A stretch of 64,000 bases of DNA from Toxorhynchites rutilus septentrionalis (taxonomy: Eukaryota > Arthropoda > Insecta > Diptera > Culicidae): NCBI RefSeq assembly GCF_029784135.1, contig NC_073745.1, positions 64,820,218-64,884,217 on the forward strand, written 5' to 3'. Shown one piece after another: positions 11,106 to 24,004 of this stretch. The translations under genes were made by a program, and so were the position numbers. The stretch's first letter is position 1. Each line of letters opens with the position of its first letter. Under the pieces are notes generated by a model. It saw only the letters and a program-made list of their open reading frames with translations. It searched no databases and was not told the origin of the DNA.

Positions 11106-11380
11106 ATGTTTCAAGCGGAACCGTAGCATCACTCTCCTCCTGATGGATTCCCTTCTGACCTAAGGTGTATAAAACAGGCTCTTGATAACACCGTTCATCA
11201 GCGCTTTCATGATAAACGAAGTTAGCTTCATCACAACAGCGACAACATGCTCCAGTCGCTGTTCAATTATAACTGAGTGGGTTTACGAGCGGCGCTCGCT
11301 TATATACCGATTGGTGATTTCAATAGCCTGTTTTGAAAGCAATTTTAAGGCTATTGAAACATGTTTTTGGATGAAAAAGT
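11106..11380 (-). pseudogene. Histone H1-like segment with TATA box (element A)
   Basis: The minus strand has GGTATATAAGCG (TATA at about 11300-11306), then an ATG-containing leader, then FIMKALMNGVIKSLF, which resembles the FIKKALKxGVxxGxLVQT end of the H1 globular domain. The same block occurs in element B (about 61440-61680) and, better preserved in its coding part, at 52395-52860. The H1 reading depends on that better copy; alone this copy would be too weak. Confidence 0.4.
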
Positions 11381-11728
11381 AACAAGTATATAACGCGTAG
11401 ACATTTTTTCTTTCGAATGAAGTGTTTATCATACCATTTCGTTCAGTTGTTTAGGAGCTATTAACGCTCAAAATCTCGGTCTCCGGCGTAACGCTTTCGT
11501 TTTCGAAACTTTGATTTTACACCCCGGTATAGAAATGAAAGACGTAGTCCTACGTCAAAAGTCCTGCGGTATTTCCGCGAGGTGTCGTTGTAAGCGCGTA
11601 GTTCTAGTTGTATTCATTGTATCGAGTCATACAATAGCTTATTGGAAAGGTATGTTGAAGGCGCTATAATATAGTCCTTGACAGTGTTTTGTTTGGTTAA
11701 GTCGTTCGTGAGTTATAGTGTCGCAAAT

Positions 11729-13947
<2,219 letters not shown>

Positions 13948-14019
13948 TCAAGAATTCACTTTACAACGAAACGCATTCTTTTTCACGTAAAATCCACCCT
14001 CCCCAAATTCACAGCTTAC

Positions 14020-14145
14020 CCCATCCCGGCCAAAGACGATGGGCATAAAGCGCGTTCGGGACTGATGCAACCGCTTCCAACCGCTGGCTCCACCGTTGAA
14101 TTCCTTAACCAAGGATTCAATCGAGGCACGCGTAGCGTCCGGCAT
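14020..14145 (-). CDS. Possible first coding exon of an unidentified gene
   Basis: On the minus strand an ATG at 14145 with a favourable A at -3 (GTGAGGATGCC) opens a 42-codon frame beginning MPDATRASIESLVKEFNGG and ending MPIVFGRDG. It runs into a good splice donor, GG|GTAAGC, exactly at a codon boundary. The exon and the 500 bp upstream are richer in G+C than surrounding DNA and lack TE similarity. I do not recognise the protein. No downstream exon could be found to the left, where the DNA is occupied by transposons, so a long intron would be needed. It may be spurious. Confidence 0.3.
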
Positions 14146-14900
14146 CCTCACCACTTTTTGGTGTCACTCGGTGACTCTCGGGAACTAATCACTACTCAAA
14201 ACGCACCGAAACCCGTCACTAGACGGCGTAGCGCCTACTTGTGAGCTGCTGCTACACTCGCGTGTACTAACGCTCCAACGGCTATCTACGGACTGAGCGA
14301 ACGGTGAGCATGAGATGAAGAGAAACCCACCATCAGCACCATTGAGACAGACGCTTGCGATATGCTGTTCTGTGCGGATAAAAGAAAACTCATTATCTGA
14401 AACCCGGTTGAGCGCGATTTTTGCTAACAGTTAATTCTCGGAAACCAAAATACGAGCGAAACGCGGAGCAGATGGAAACAAAAAAAAATACACGGACAAA
14501 CGCAAAAGCGTAAAAGCTCGCGCGAATGAATGGATATCTCGTTTTGTCGAGAGGAAGCTACGCTGCCCTGTCGCCTACTGACAACCGCACGCGGTGGGAT
14601 TTTGCGCACGTATTTTTAATTTCGGTATAATTCCCAGCGCTAAGCAATGGGTATCTTATGAAACTTACTACTCATCGGAGGACAGAATTATACGGCGTGT
14701 TGCCGTTTAACCGGAAAGCAAGAAAACACGAGTCCGCCAGACAGTCAGCAGCGTTTTTGCCGTGTCGCATTGTGTTCAAAATTTCGCTGGACTTTGTTCG
14801 TTTATTTAATCCATTTGTATCGTTTGCTTCGTTATTTACTGAGCTATCTTGTGATTAGTGTTTCCAGCTCAGTCAACGCCACTGCTAGTGAAGACATCGT
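14146..14900 (-). other. Possible 5' leader or promoter region upstream of the candidate exon
   Basis: Moderately GC-rich DNA with few repeats. I see no clear TATA box at a fixed distance. If the exon at 14020-14145 is real, transcription would start in here on the minus strand. Otherwise nothing is recognised. Confidence 0.25.
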
Positions 14901-14941
14901 TTATGAAACTGCGAAATCGGCTGCTTTTGGCAATGTGTTGA

Positions 14942-15940
14942 TATAGGGGAAAAGGGGGGAATTTGGACCACCTAAGCAAATCGCCTAATATTTCCAAACC
15001 AATACGGTCTGAATAAAAAATGTCACATTGTATACTGAGCTACACTTGTTTTCTTTCAATCAATAATGTTTAATCATTATATCAAGCTTCAAATTACCAA
15101 ATATATCATAAAATAAAAGAGATGATTTTTGCACATTAAAATTTGGTGCGGGGTGATTTGGACCGTCTGTGGGGTGGTTTGGTCCAGCGTGTGTTTCATC
15201 GAAAAAACATACTTATGTTCATGTAAAGTATTTTGGGATAATATTACAACCAGTAACAGTATTCTGGGATCGATACCAGGTGTCTTGGTCAGATGCCAGA
15301 CCAGAAAAATTGGATTGAGACCATCTCGAATTCTGCATGGATCTTTTCACTGTTTTTCGAGCATTTTCAAATACTCTCGATGCTTGGTCAAAGAAAATCA
15401 GTTCTTGATGGCCTGTGTTGCTCTTTCAAGCTCTCTCTTTTCCAACGTTGTCTGCCCATCCTTTTTTTAATTCAGCGTCATCTGAAATCAATTATACCAA
15501 AGAAAAGCCTCATACCTGTAGGACCAATTCACCCCACAGAAACGTGTCCATGTCACCCCACACAACATGCAAAAATTTAAATGCAATTAATTCCATTTAT
15601 TGTTATCAGACTGACAGTTTCGCTGCATCAAATTGTTCCTCCTCTGTAGACGAACAGAACTTTACTGCACAATACACGAAAAGTTTGTTTAATCAGCGGG
15701 GAAAACCTTAAAACCACGATCCAAAAACTCACATTTTTTGACAATCAAAGTGCTTGATGTGTTCATGCTACCGTTTCCTTCCACCTGTCGAATTTTACCA
15801 AAGTTTTTTCACTTTAGGTACATACGGTTCAACAGTAGAAGGAGAAGACATCATAAAAAATCCAAGTTGAGCCGTACTTTTTGAGATAAACGGGTGGTCC
15901 AAATCACCCCATATGTCCAACTCACCCCGTGTTACCCTAC
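14942..15940. mobile_element. Putative non-autonomous element with GGTGATTTGGACC-type inverted ends
   Basis: The left end runs TAGGGGAAAAGGGGGG then AATTTGGACCACC. The right end inverted runs TAGGGTAACACGGGGTGAG, then GGGGTGATTTGGACCACC. Internal copies of GGGGTGATTTGGACC and GGGGTGGTTTGGTCC occur at 15150-15195. The open frames inside have no transposase motif. Target duplications are not clear, so this is a tentative call. Confidence 0.4.
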
Positions 15941-16973
15941 TGTTGCAGACGTAAACATTTTTCCTGATAGTTTGATTTGTGGCAGCGATGTGTTTTTAAA
16001 TATGAATAAGCTTATTGATCATGTTTCTCAGTTTCCGGTCAAGCCAAGGGACGCCAAAAATCTTTCCACTTACACTGAACCAGCAAGAATTCGCTTATAT
16101 CCATCTTGAGGAGGCAAAGTTCCCCTGTGAAACGTTAAAACGGTTTATGAAAGAGTTTGAGTAATGGACAACCTATATACTTCCACCAATTAAATGACGC
16201 ACAACACTCGATTGATCGATTGACCGGCACTACATTTCAGATTAAAACACAACCTTCTCAACGTATTATTCTCTATGTCAAAGATATGCATGCACCTCTG
16301 CTAGTTTGCAGCATTCCCTGTAATATTGTACAAATCCTTCGGAGGAACAGAATGGAATTCAACGCAATGATCCATTCGGTTACCCTTAATTATTTGTTCT
16401 AAGACAGAGCCGAATAGGTTAATCGTTGCAATTATCTCGTCAATAAATAATAGAACTGCTAACTATTACCGGTGATCATTCCGTGTAGAATGCGGCAGAG
16501 TGCTTCAAGTGGATACCCCCGCAAGCCAGTTTTTTTTTCTAAATTTCTCTTATTTATTTTAGTTTTACTAGATACATTTCAGTGTATCTTGTTCTCTAAG
16601 TTTGACAATTTTCGTTAACGAAGTTTAGAGAAGAAAATCTTAATATCATTCAACCTTGACTTAATCTAATCCTATGGTTTGCAATACCAATTACCCGCGG
16701 TAAGTCAAGGTTAGTAACCAACATATTAAAAACCAGCGAAACTCAATTTCTCCTAGAAAAAAAAAACTTACCTTAGCAGATGTTTAGGAATCATTTGATT
16801 TTTTTTTCTATTTTTTTCTTATTGTCTCATCGTGTTTCTTGTATTCCATCTTTGAACGCTTTCAAATAATCATTTCCAGTAATACCAAAATTATACAAAT
16901 TGAATTAGATTGTTTCTATATTAATCCAGAGGGCCGCTTCCGATTTATAACATTTGGCAGTAATCTGTGATGT
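15941..16973. other. AT-rich interval, nothing assignable
   Basis: Short open frames on the plus strand around 15950-16400 show no motif I recognise. The remainder is low-complexity. Confidence 0.4.
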
Positions 16974-17185
16974 ACCGTTCTGAATCATATTTCAGACAGC
17001 TTCATATTTCGGACACTCTGTAATAATAATTTGAAAAGCTTAATGTCTTGATGATATAACTAGAAAATTATTGTTACAATTGATTCTTTTGAGTAACCCT
17101 TCAGTTATATCATCAGGGCATTAAGCATTTCAAGTTATTATTACAATATAGTATGAAGCTGTCCGATAGTATGATTCGGATCGGT
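16974..17185. mobile_element. MITE with ~80-bp terminal inverted repeats
   Basis: The left arm (ACCGTTCTGAATCATATTTC and on through AATGTCTTGATGATATAACT) is mirrored by the right arm, ending ATGATTCGGATCGGT. Almost the whole 212 bp folds on itself. No coding capacity. Target duplication not resolved. Confidence 0.65.
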
Positions 17186-17378
17186 AATCAACTCTTCTGG
17201 ATCACTAATTTGTAATTTGCAAAGGGGAAAATATATTTCTGATATTCAGTGATTGAACATTTTGCTACACGTAGGAACTACAGGGTCGGACAAAACATTA
17301 AGACCACTTCTCAGACAAAAAAAGAAAGTGATAAAACTTTGAGAAAAAATAATCCAATCCAGTGCTCCAACCCATATA

Positions 17379-18573
17379 ATAGGCTTCCAAAAAAGTCCTG
17401 CGGTATTTCCGCGAGGTGTCGTTGTAAGCGCGTAGTTCTAGTTGTATTCATTGTATCGAGTCATACTATAGCTTGTTGGAAAGGTATTTTTGCGTGCTAT
17501 AATATAGTCCTTGACAGTGTTTTGTTTGGTTAAGTCGTTCGTGAGTTATAGTGTCGCAAATATGGAGCAAAATAAAGAGAAAATCCGACATATTTTACAG
17601 TACTACTATGACAAAGGCAAAAATGCATCTCAAGCTGCCAATAAAATTTGTGCAGTTTATGGACCCGATACAGTTTCCATTTCCATCGCACAACGATGGT
17701 TTCAACGTTTTCGTTCTGGTGTAGAGGTCGTCGAAGATGCGCCACGCTCCGGAAGGCCTGTCGTCGAAAATTGCGACAAAATCGCTGAATTAGCCGAGAA
17801 AGACCGGCATAGTAGCAGCCGTAGCATCGGCCAAGAGCTGGGGATAAGTCATCAAACCGTTATTAACCATTTGAAGAAGCTTGGATTCACAAAGAAGCTC
17901 GATGTATGGGTGCCACACACGTTGACGCAAAAAAAAACATCTTTGACCGTATCGACGCATGTGACGCATGTGGTCGAAGCCCGCTGAAGCGGCTCAGGCG
18001 GTGGGCAAGCCCTCATTGACGGCCAGGAAGGTTCTGCTGTGTGTTTGGTGGGATTGTCAAGGAATAATCTATTATGAGCTGCTTCCCTATGGCCAAACGC
18101 TCAATTCGGACCTGTACTGCCAACAACTGGACCGCTTGAAGGTAGCACTCATGAAGAAGAGGCCATCTTTGATAAACAGAGGCCGCTTTGTCTTCCATCA
18201 GGACAACGCCAGGCCACACACTTCTTTGGTGACGCGCCAGAAGCTCCGGGAGCTCGGATGGGAGGTTCTTTTGCATCCGCCGTATAGTCCGGACCTTGCA
18301 CCAAGTGACTACCACCTGTTTTTGTCCATGGCGAACGAGCTAGGTAGTCAGAAGTTAGGCACAAAAGAGGCCTGTGAAAATTGGCTATCCGAGTTTTTGT
18401 TTTGCCAATAAGGAAGCGAGCTTCTATAACAGGGGTATTATGAAGTTGGCATCACGTTGGGAACAACTCATCGAACAAAACGGCGCATATTTGACTTAAA
18501 ACAGATGATTGTAACTAATTTTATGAACAAATGAAAATTAAAAAAAATACCGCAGGACTTTTTTACAGCCTAA
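17379..18573 (+). mobile_element. mariner element M3, internally deleted
   Basis: Both terminal repeats are present (AGGCTtccAAAAAAGTCCTG left, inverted right end TTTTACAGCCTAA) with TA on each side (17377-17378 and 18574-18575). It is about 1195 bp, roughly 110 bp shorter than M1, because of an internal deletion. It is in the opposite orientation to M1 and parallel to M2. Confidence 0.9.
17562..18499 (+). pseudogene. mariner transposase pseudogene (M3) lacking the first catalytic Asp
   Basis: The N-terminal half is open from MEQNKEKIRHILQ through VINHLKKLGFTKKLDVWVPH. A deletion of about 105 bp near 17960, at a repeated GACGCATGTG, removes the segment with the VTGDEKW motif and shifts the frame. 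The remainder restarts in a second frame with FHQDNARPHTSLVTRQK and HPPYSPDLAPSDYHLF, so the second and third aspartates survive with 34 residues between them. A later frameshift occurs near FANKE. It cannot make active enzyme, but its repeats could respond to a related transposase. Confidence 0.9.
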
Positions 18574-18739
18574 TATAATAATTTATTTGCATTGTTCGAA
18601 GGAATTTATAGGATCTGTAGTTAAAACAATAGTCATCCATGAAACAACTAAAATGACGCGACTACTATTTAGACCGGTTTTAAAGTTGATGATAAAAAAA
18701 TAAAAACAAGAAAATTTATACTGTGAAAAGCTTCTAGGG

Positions 18740-19690
18740 TTAGTACTTGGTCGTGTAACTTTTGTTACGCATTACTTCACGCACCCGATTCGGCATGGAT
18801 TCCACCAGCTCTGGCACGTGGGGACCGGCATGGCGTACCAACAAGCTTGAATCATATCCCTCAGTTACTGCTCAGTCCTCGACTTCTCCATGTACACCGA
18901 CCTTTTCACGGTCTCCCATAGGTTCTCTATAGGATTCAAATCCAGTGACTGCACTGGCTACTCCATGACGTCGACTATGTTATCCTGAAACCGGTCTTGG
19001 CGGTGTGCTTCGGTGTGTGCTTCGGATCGATATCCTGCATGAACTGCCATTTCAGGGGCATCTCCCATTCAGCGTGTGGCAGCATAACATCCCTTAGGAT
19101 TTGGGCGTAAAGGTACTGATCCATGATCTTATCCACCCTGTACAGAGGGCCAACCCCGCACCTGGAGAAGAACCCCCACACCATAATCCAATCCAATCGA
19201 AGTGGTCTTTCTCGAACTTCGAGCGCGCCTTCAGATGCATCGGCGTCAGCATCGGGACCTTCCGGGAGCTTCGCCGCCTAGCCCCTGCTCCACTGGCCGC
19301 CATTGAAGTATCCGGGAACTCAGAGACAAGGTCAGTTTGTCCCGGATCTTTTTCGAGGCTTTGAAGGGATCTTTCTTGGAGGCTCGCTTTATGGCAGAGT
19401 CATCCTTCGCGGTTGTTTTCCTTGGGCGTCCAGTCGTCTCGGATTTTTGCGGTCGTGGAGGTTTTGGATCGTCCCAAGAACTCTGCGATTTCACGTTGGC
19501 TGTGGCCTTGCAGTGATGGTATTTTCACTGAAATTATACAGCCGCGCGCGAGTATGAAACTCGCGCCTAAACTGAGGATACAGTCATCACTCACCAAAGA
19601 GAAACCATGCGCTTTTCGCTTCCACCGGCGAATATATAAATAGCCAGTATGCGCTAGTTGGGAGAAATCTTGGTGCGAGTGAGTCACACT
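18740..19690 (-). pseudogene. Tc1-like transposase remnant
   Basis: The minus strand shows, across several frames: a Tc1 N-terminal region (GHSQREIAEFLGRSKTSTTA), GRPRKTTAKDDSAIKRASKK followed by DPFKASKKIRDKL, WCGGSSPGAG/VWGFFSRCGVGPL, then QDIDPKHT with the second catalytic Asp, and ILGELWETVKRSVYMEKS, in which the NPIEN motif has decayed to an Ile-Leu form. This is the normal motif order of a Tc1/IS630 element. Each motif is in a different frame, so it is long dead. Clear inverted ends were not found. Confidence 0.75.
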
Positions 19691-20228
19691 CCCTTACACT
19701 CTCTTTACTCTTGGGAGCTCCAGTATGTGAAAACCTGTGTCCAGCACTGAATCTGCGCTCTGCCACACTGAGGAGTACACTGAAGAGTGCACTTTTTCAA
19801 CGAACCACGGCGCTAAGTTAATTGAAAGCCACTTTTGTTTTTTTACCTGTGCGTATCCACCAGAGCGCACTGGTAAGAGGTCACCAAAGTATTCTCCCCA
19901 GTGGTTTTATCCGTTGCACTGTGGAGAGTTTGTGCGCTCTCTTTCCACACTCTAGCGCGACCGAGTGTTGAGTGAAAAAAAAAACTTATTTTTCATCATA
20001 ATGCGCTCGCACTTATCTAGAGCTACGGTAATTATAGACCAAAGAGGAGCGCCCTCGGTGAGGATGACGGAGAAGGTGGGTGAATTTAAGAGAAACCTCT
20101 TCGCTACACAGAGGATATGGACTTCACTGCTAGAGGGAAATGGATACGGAGAATGTTTTCAGAACTCGTCCATCATTCCGGAAGCGTATAGAAGCGGTTA
20201 TTGCTAAAAACGGAAGCCTAATCGACGA
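19691..20228. other. Interval with no recognised feature
   Basis: Moderate complexity with short open frames only. Nothing I could assign. Confidence 0.4.
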
Positions 20229-20474
20229 TTAACACATTGCGGACCGCTCACGAGACTTCACGTGTTTCGCGTTCCGTCTGTTACGGATGGAGTACGGAAT
20301 AATCGGTTTTTTCTACACTTGTAGGTTAAATCCTTGGTTTGCCAAGAATCTAACAAGCCCTACCGAAGGCTCGCCTTTGTCTCATCCACATCGAAGGAAA
20401 CGATCTCATTCGTGGAATCCGAACAAATGAAGCGTTCAAGTTTGCCCCAAAACGTGCGGTCCTTAATGTGTTAA
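20229..20474. mobile_element. TTAA-flanked MITE (piggyBac-type)
   Basis: The ends are TTAACACATTGCGGACCG (left) and, inverted, TTAACACATTAAGGACCGCA (right), with TTAA at 20229-20232 and 20471-20474. The 246-bp size and TTAA target fit a non-autonomous piggyBac-type element. No coding sequence. Confidence 0.7.
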
Positions 20475-20592
20475 CTTAGTTTTAAGTCCTATACTAAGGG
20501 GTACACGAGTTTCACTAGTTTCCTTCAATATTTTCCAATTCATTCTCTCACCCTGATTCGAGTCGAGACGAACACAACGATAAAAGAACAGC

Positions 20593-21796
20593 TTAACACT
20601 CCTATACTCGCGCATTGGTCTGTCAGACCGAGAAATCAATAATTTGTTCATTTCTCAGAAAATATCAACACTACGACTTTGCGATTCTCTTTAGCTTCGT
20701 TATTCGTTGTTCGTCATCCTTTAGCGTATCGCATGTGTTGGTACAGAGGGGACATGTGCCACTTTTTTAACACATTTGGTCTGACACACCGACGCGAGTA
20801 TAGAAGTAACTTTTTTGGACAAGTGCCTTTTTTTTAACTTTGGCGTGAAATATTTGAGCTGATTACCGGACTATTCTTATTTGATTTCAGTCCTTTTTGT
20901 AACTATTCGTCGATATATTCGTCGTTAGATTCATACGTTCAAAAGCAAAATATAAGTGTTTGACTTTCGTATAATTATTCGCTAAATATAATGGTCATAC
21001 ATTTACAAACTTGTGAAAGAATTTCACTTGTGGAAGAATTGTAAACAGTAAACTATAAACAAATCGGTAGCTTATGGTAATTTTGAACAGTTACAGTTTC
21101 GGGGATATTTTTTTATAATGGACAATATCAACAAGAAAACAAGAAAAAGAAAAGGAAGTTCCTAGAAATCCTTTTATATCATCTTTTCATGCCCCATCTA
21201 AAAAAAAGGCATTAATTCTTAGTTTACCAAAAAAACAGAGACAAAGAATATTAGGAATATGCAAACTTTATATTCCAGAACCTTTATCATCTGGTAATTA
21301 TCTAGAAGGTTGTTATACATTCTTCTCTTCGATAAAAGACCCGGAAAACACGCAACAACTGCATGAAATGTAAAAAAAATATGTTTGTTTCGAGCATGCA
21401 GTTATGCTATGTTCTGATTCTTACTCCAATGAAACCACAATCGATTAATACGTTTTTATGTTATTTTATAGCTCTTTATACTTCCATGAATTATATTCAG
21501 TTGCTTACTTTTGATTGATAACAGTGAAAAATTCCATTGTCGTTATTTGTGTTGGAGTATCAAAAATTACCCTATTTTGAGGAGGTTGAATTAGATGACT
21601 ATTAAAACATAATAAAGACGAATAAAACATATTTTTTGGAGTTTTTTCATTCAATCATACTCTCTTTTTCAAATAAATGCCAATAAAGTCTGAAAAATAC
21701 ACAATGGCAACATAACAGAGAAGTTCAATTTTCGGTCTGTGACACCGTGCGCGAGTATACGTGTTATGATTTTGCACGCGAGTGCAGGAGGGTTAA
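20593..21796 (+). mobile_element. piggyBac-like element, degenerate
   Basis: The element is bounded by TTAA (20593-20596 and 21793-21796), with imperfect inverted ends TTAACACTCCTATACTCGCG and TTAACCCTCCTGCACTCGCG. Subterminal GGTCTGTCAGACCG and CGGTCTGTGACACCG blocks with CGCGAGTATA repeats occur near both ends and again at 20780-20815. Remains of a piggyBac C-terminal cysteine motif lie inside. Length about 1.2 kb, half of an autonomous element. Confidence 0.65.
21342..21447 (+). pseudogene. piggyBac transposase C-terminal cysteine-rich fragment
   Basis: One frame reads RKTRNNCMKCKK and the next reads YVCFEHAVMLCSD. Joined across a one-step frameshift they give the C-x2-C ... C-x2-H ... 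C pattern of the zinc-binding domain at the end of piggyBac transposases. It is followed shortly by a stop. The rest of the transposase is not legible. The TTAA-flanked ends around it support the family. Confidence 0.5.
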
Positions 21797-22293
21797 ATAT
21801 GACCACCCGTTTATTAGTGAGTTGGTCGGTGTTAAGCCAGAATTGGTCGCTACACGCCACATTTATCTGATTTGGAAAACCACGCGTGCAACGAAAACCG
21901 ATCAAAGTATGCAGCCAGAGCGAACCATGTGCTATCGACCATGGTGAATGTGAATACGTCACGCATTGGTGAAAATGATGGAATGGAGAATGTAGTGCAA
22001 TGAGATTTTTACATACTTTGAAGTACATAAAAATCTCGTTGAATTACATTCTAAACAGCACTCTGAAATAATACTATTTACGATCACAGAGTTTCAATAT
22101 AATCAAACTTCTCTCTAATTTTAACAACAGAACACAACTAGTTGTGAAGAGCGTTACGTAATATTTGAACGGTCCCTTAGTATATCTGAAGCAAACGGTA
22201 CAATATAAAACTCACTTTGACTGTACAACTGTTAATTTATTGGAAAATATTTAAAAATTGTTCAGTGAACCAAATCTTAACAAGTTCTTCGTT
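21797..22293. other. Interval with no recognised feature
   Basis: AT-rich, no domain or repeat structure detected by eye. Confidence 0.4.
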
Positions 22294-22528
22294 TGTTCAG
22301 TCACAGTGAACCATGTACGCGAAGCAAGCTGTTTGTGTTGAGCATGAAACTTGATGTTTTTTTACTATTATCATACAGTGTTGTCAGATAGTAACTATCA
22401 TTTCTGGGAATAATATTGAACATTGAAACAATTGAAAGCTACGAAAATTGCAGAACACTGGACTTTCGTTTCGTTTTTCTTTTTCGAAATCACAAAAATG
22501 TCACATGGACCGGTCTTACTTAACACCG
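22294..22528. mobile_element. MITE with GTTCAGTCA...GACCGG ends
   Basis: The left end TGTTCAGTCACAGTGAACCA and the inverted right end CGGTGTTAAGTAAGACCGGT match the ends of another copy at 63148-63379. No coding sequence. Confidence 0.5.
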
Positions 22529-23763
22529 TCCAGTTACACCTGAATCGAATCTTCATTTAACATATAAGATGTATGAAAAAAAAATAAAAACCGCAGGATG
22601 AAATGTATAAACAAAAAAAAAGTCGAAGAAGTCGCGTTCCTTTGTCAAAACAAGAAACTTCTCAGTCCATATAGTAGTTTTTATTGATTACCCATCCTGA
22701 GTGAAAATGAAACACAGACACACCGTACTGTGTTCGAACAGAGACATCCGAGGTCGTAAGAGTTCTGGACAGAGTGAAATAAAAACGGTTGTTTTACTAT
22801 CGGCGTAATTATTTTTCTGACTCAATGTAACCAAAACCTCATCCGGATTAGTTCCGATTCACGCTTGCTCCCGTTTGGTAAAGAGAGGTGTAGATATGCC
22901 GTGAATGTTTTGTTCACATCTGAATGTGATGAAAACTTACAAATAATTTGCTACGGTTGTCAAGAACACTTTGATGTATCCATCCTGCGGAACAGAACAG
23001 TTTCTAGTTTCACACTCTGTGTTCTTATCGAAATGCTAATTAACCGCGCATATGAGTTATTGCCCGACACGGGCAAACCTTGTGCCGCACCATATGATTA
23101 CAATTCTTTGTTTCTATTTAAATCATCAGAACCTCGGTCATTACATTTAAAAAACCCGCATTTCATTCTTTTTTTTTTTACTGACGTAGCAAACATCATC
23201 GCGATCATGTCACTGTCGATCGCGGCGAACATATGTTTTACATGGGGGACGACAACAAAGATCTCAAAAGCAACCAGCGCGCTTGGTAGACGTTCTGTGT
23301 AATGTGGATTTCCCCTCCGGCAGTGGGTATCCCGTCGCGCTTTTCATTCCGATTTTCCGCGAATCCACAGTGTTTTACGTCGGACTAAAAATACACAATT
23401 GACGACGCCGATGGTCGCGCCGAGATGTCAGACGGAATGACCGGAATAGAAACATTTTCATTAAACGGAAAGTTGACCCTGGAAAGAAGCATTTGAAATG
23501 TAACGAAATCAATCACATGGTAACATCATGATAGTTTAGCGTTGAACGGTGTAAACTTCGATGCTTTTGTAATTAGTAGAACAAACACCAACAATACAGA
23601 ACCCAATCTAAATGTATGTTCTGCTAACTAGTGAAGTGAAGTGTGACAAACTGTGGAGATCAGTGTTATCCATATAAGGGTTATGCAGATGATGGAGTGT
23701 ATGAGTTGGATTGCTGCGATTTTTTCGTAGTAACAAAGATAAACATAATTATAATGATTTTAG
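22529..23763. other. Interval upstream of the THAP/P-like locus, no supported gene
   Basis: An open frame at about 22865-23302 (plus) codes for 145 residues but shows no domain I recognise. It could hold a 5' exon of the locus that follows, but I could not find a THAP-type C2CH zinc finger, so I do not call it. Confidence 0.3.
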
Positions 23764-24004
23764 CGATTCCAACTATCCGCATTACGGCGGTTAAAGGAGC
23801 AAGCAGCAGTGATCGCTCGCTGCGCTATTCGAGAAAAGAACAAAAGAAAATCGAAGATATTTTGAGGGCTCATAGTATGTGTAACGAGGGAAGCACTTTG
23901 ACAATCGAACATGATTCTACTGAACCAGGTACAATTTTCGATGTTCAAGAAGAAGATTGCTACCGAAGTTCTGATGAGCCTCAAGGTAATATGTATTCAA
24001 GATA

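Larger units (their letters stand above)
8629..11556. mobile_element. Histone-carrying palindrome-ended element, copy A
   Basis: The left end is CAGGAAGTGGGTTATAT, followed by a GGTTATA/TATAACC hairpin and TGACGTAGAACTATCG. The right end is GACGTAGTCCTACGTC (11541-11556). Both ends match copy B (58268-61859), and the right-hand ~180 bp is nearly identical in the two. In order, the element holds a tail repeat (8690-9050), an inverted pair of histone H3 pseudogenes (9058-10232), a stretch I do not recognise (10233-10735), more tail repeat (10735-11060) and an H1-like segment with a TATA box (11106-11380). No transposase or reverse transcriptase is visible. The family is not one I can name. Confidence 0.6.

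Noticed and set aside
22865..23302. 145-codon open frame upstream of the THAP/P-like locus
   Set aside because: No recognisable domain, no C2CH zinc finger spacing, no clear splice donor in frame; could be chance.
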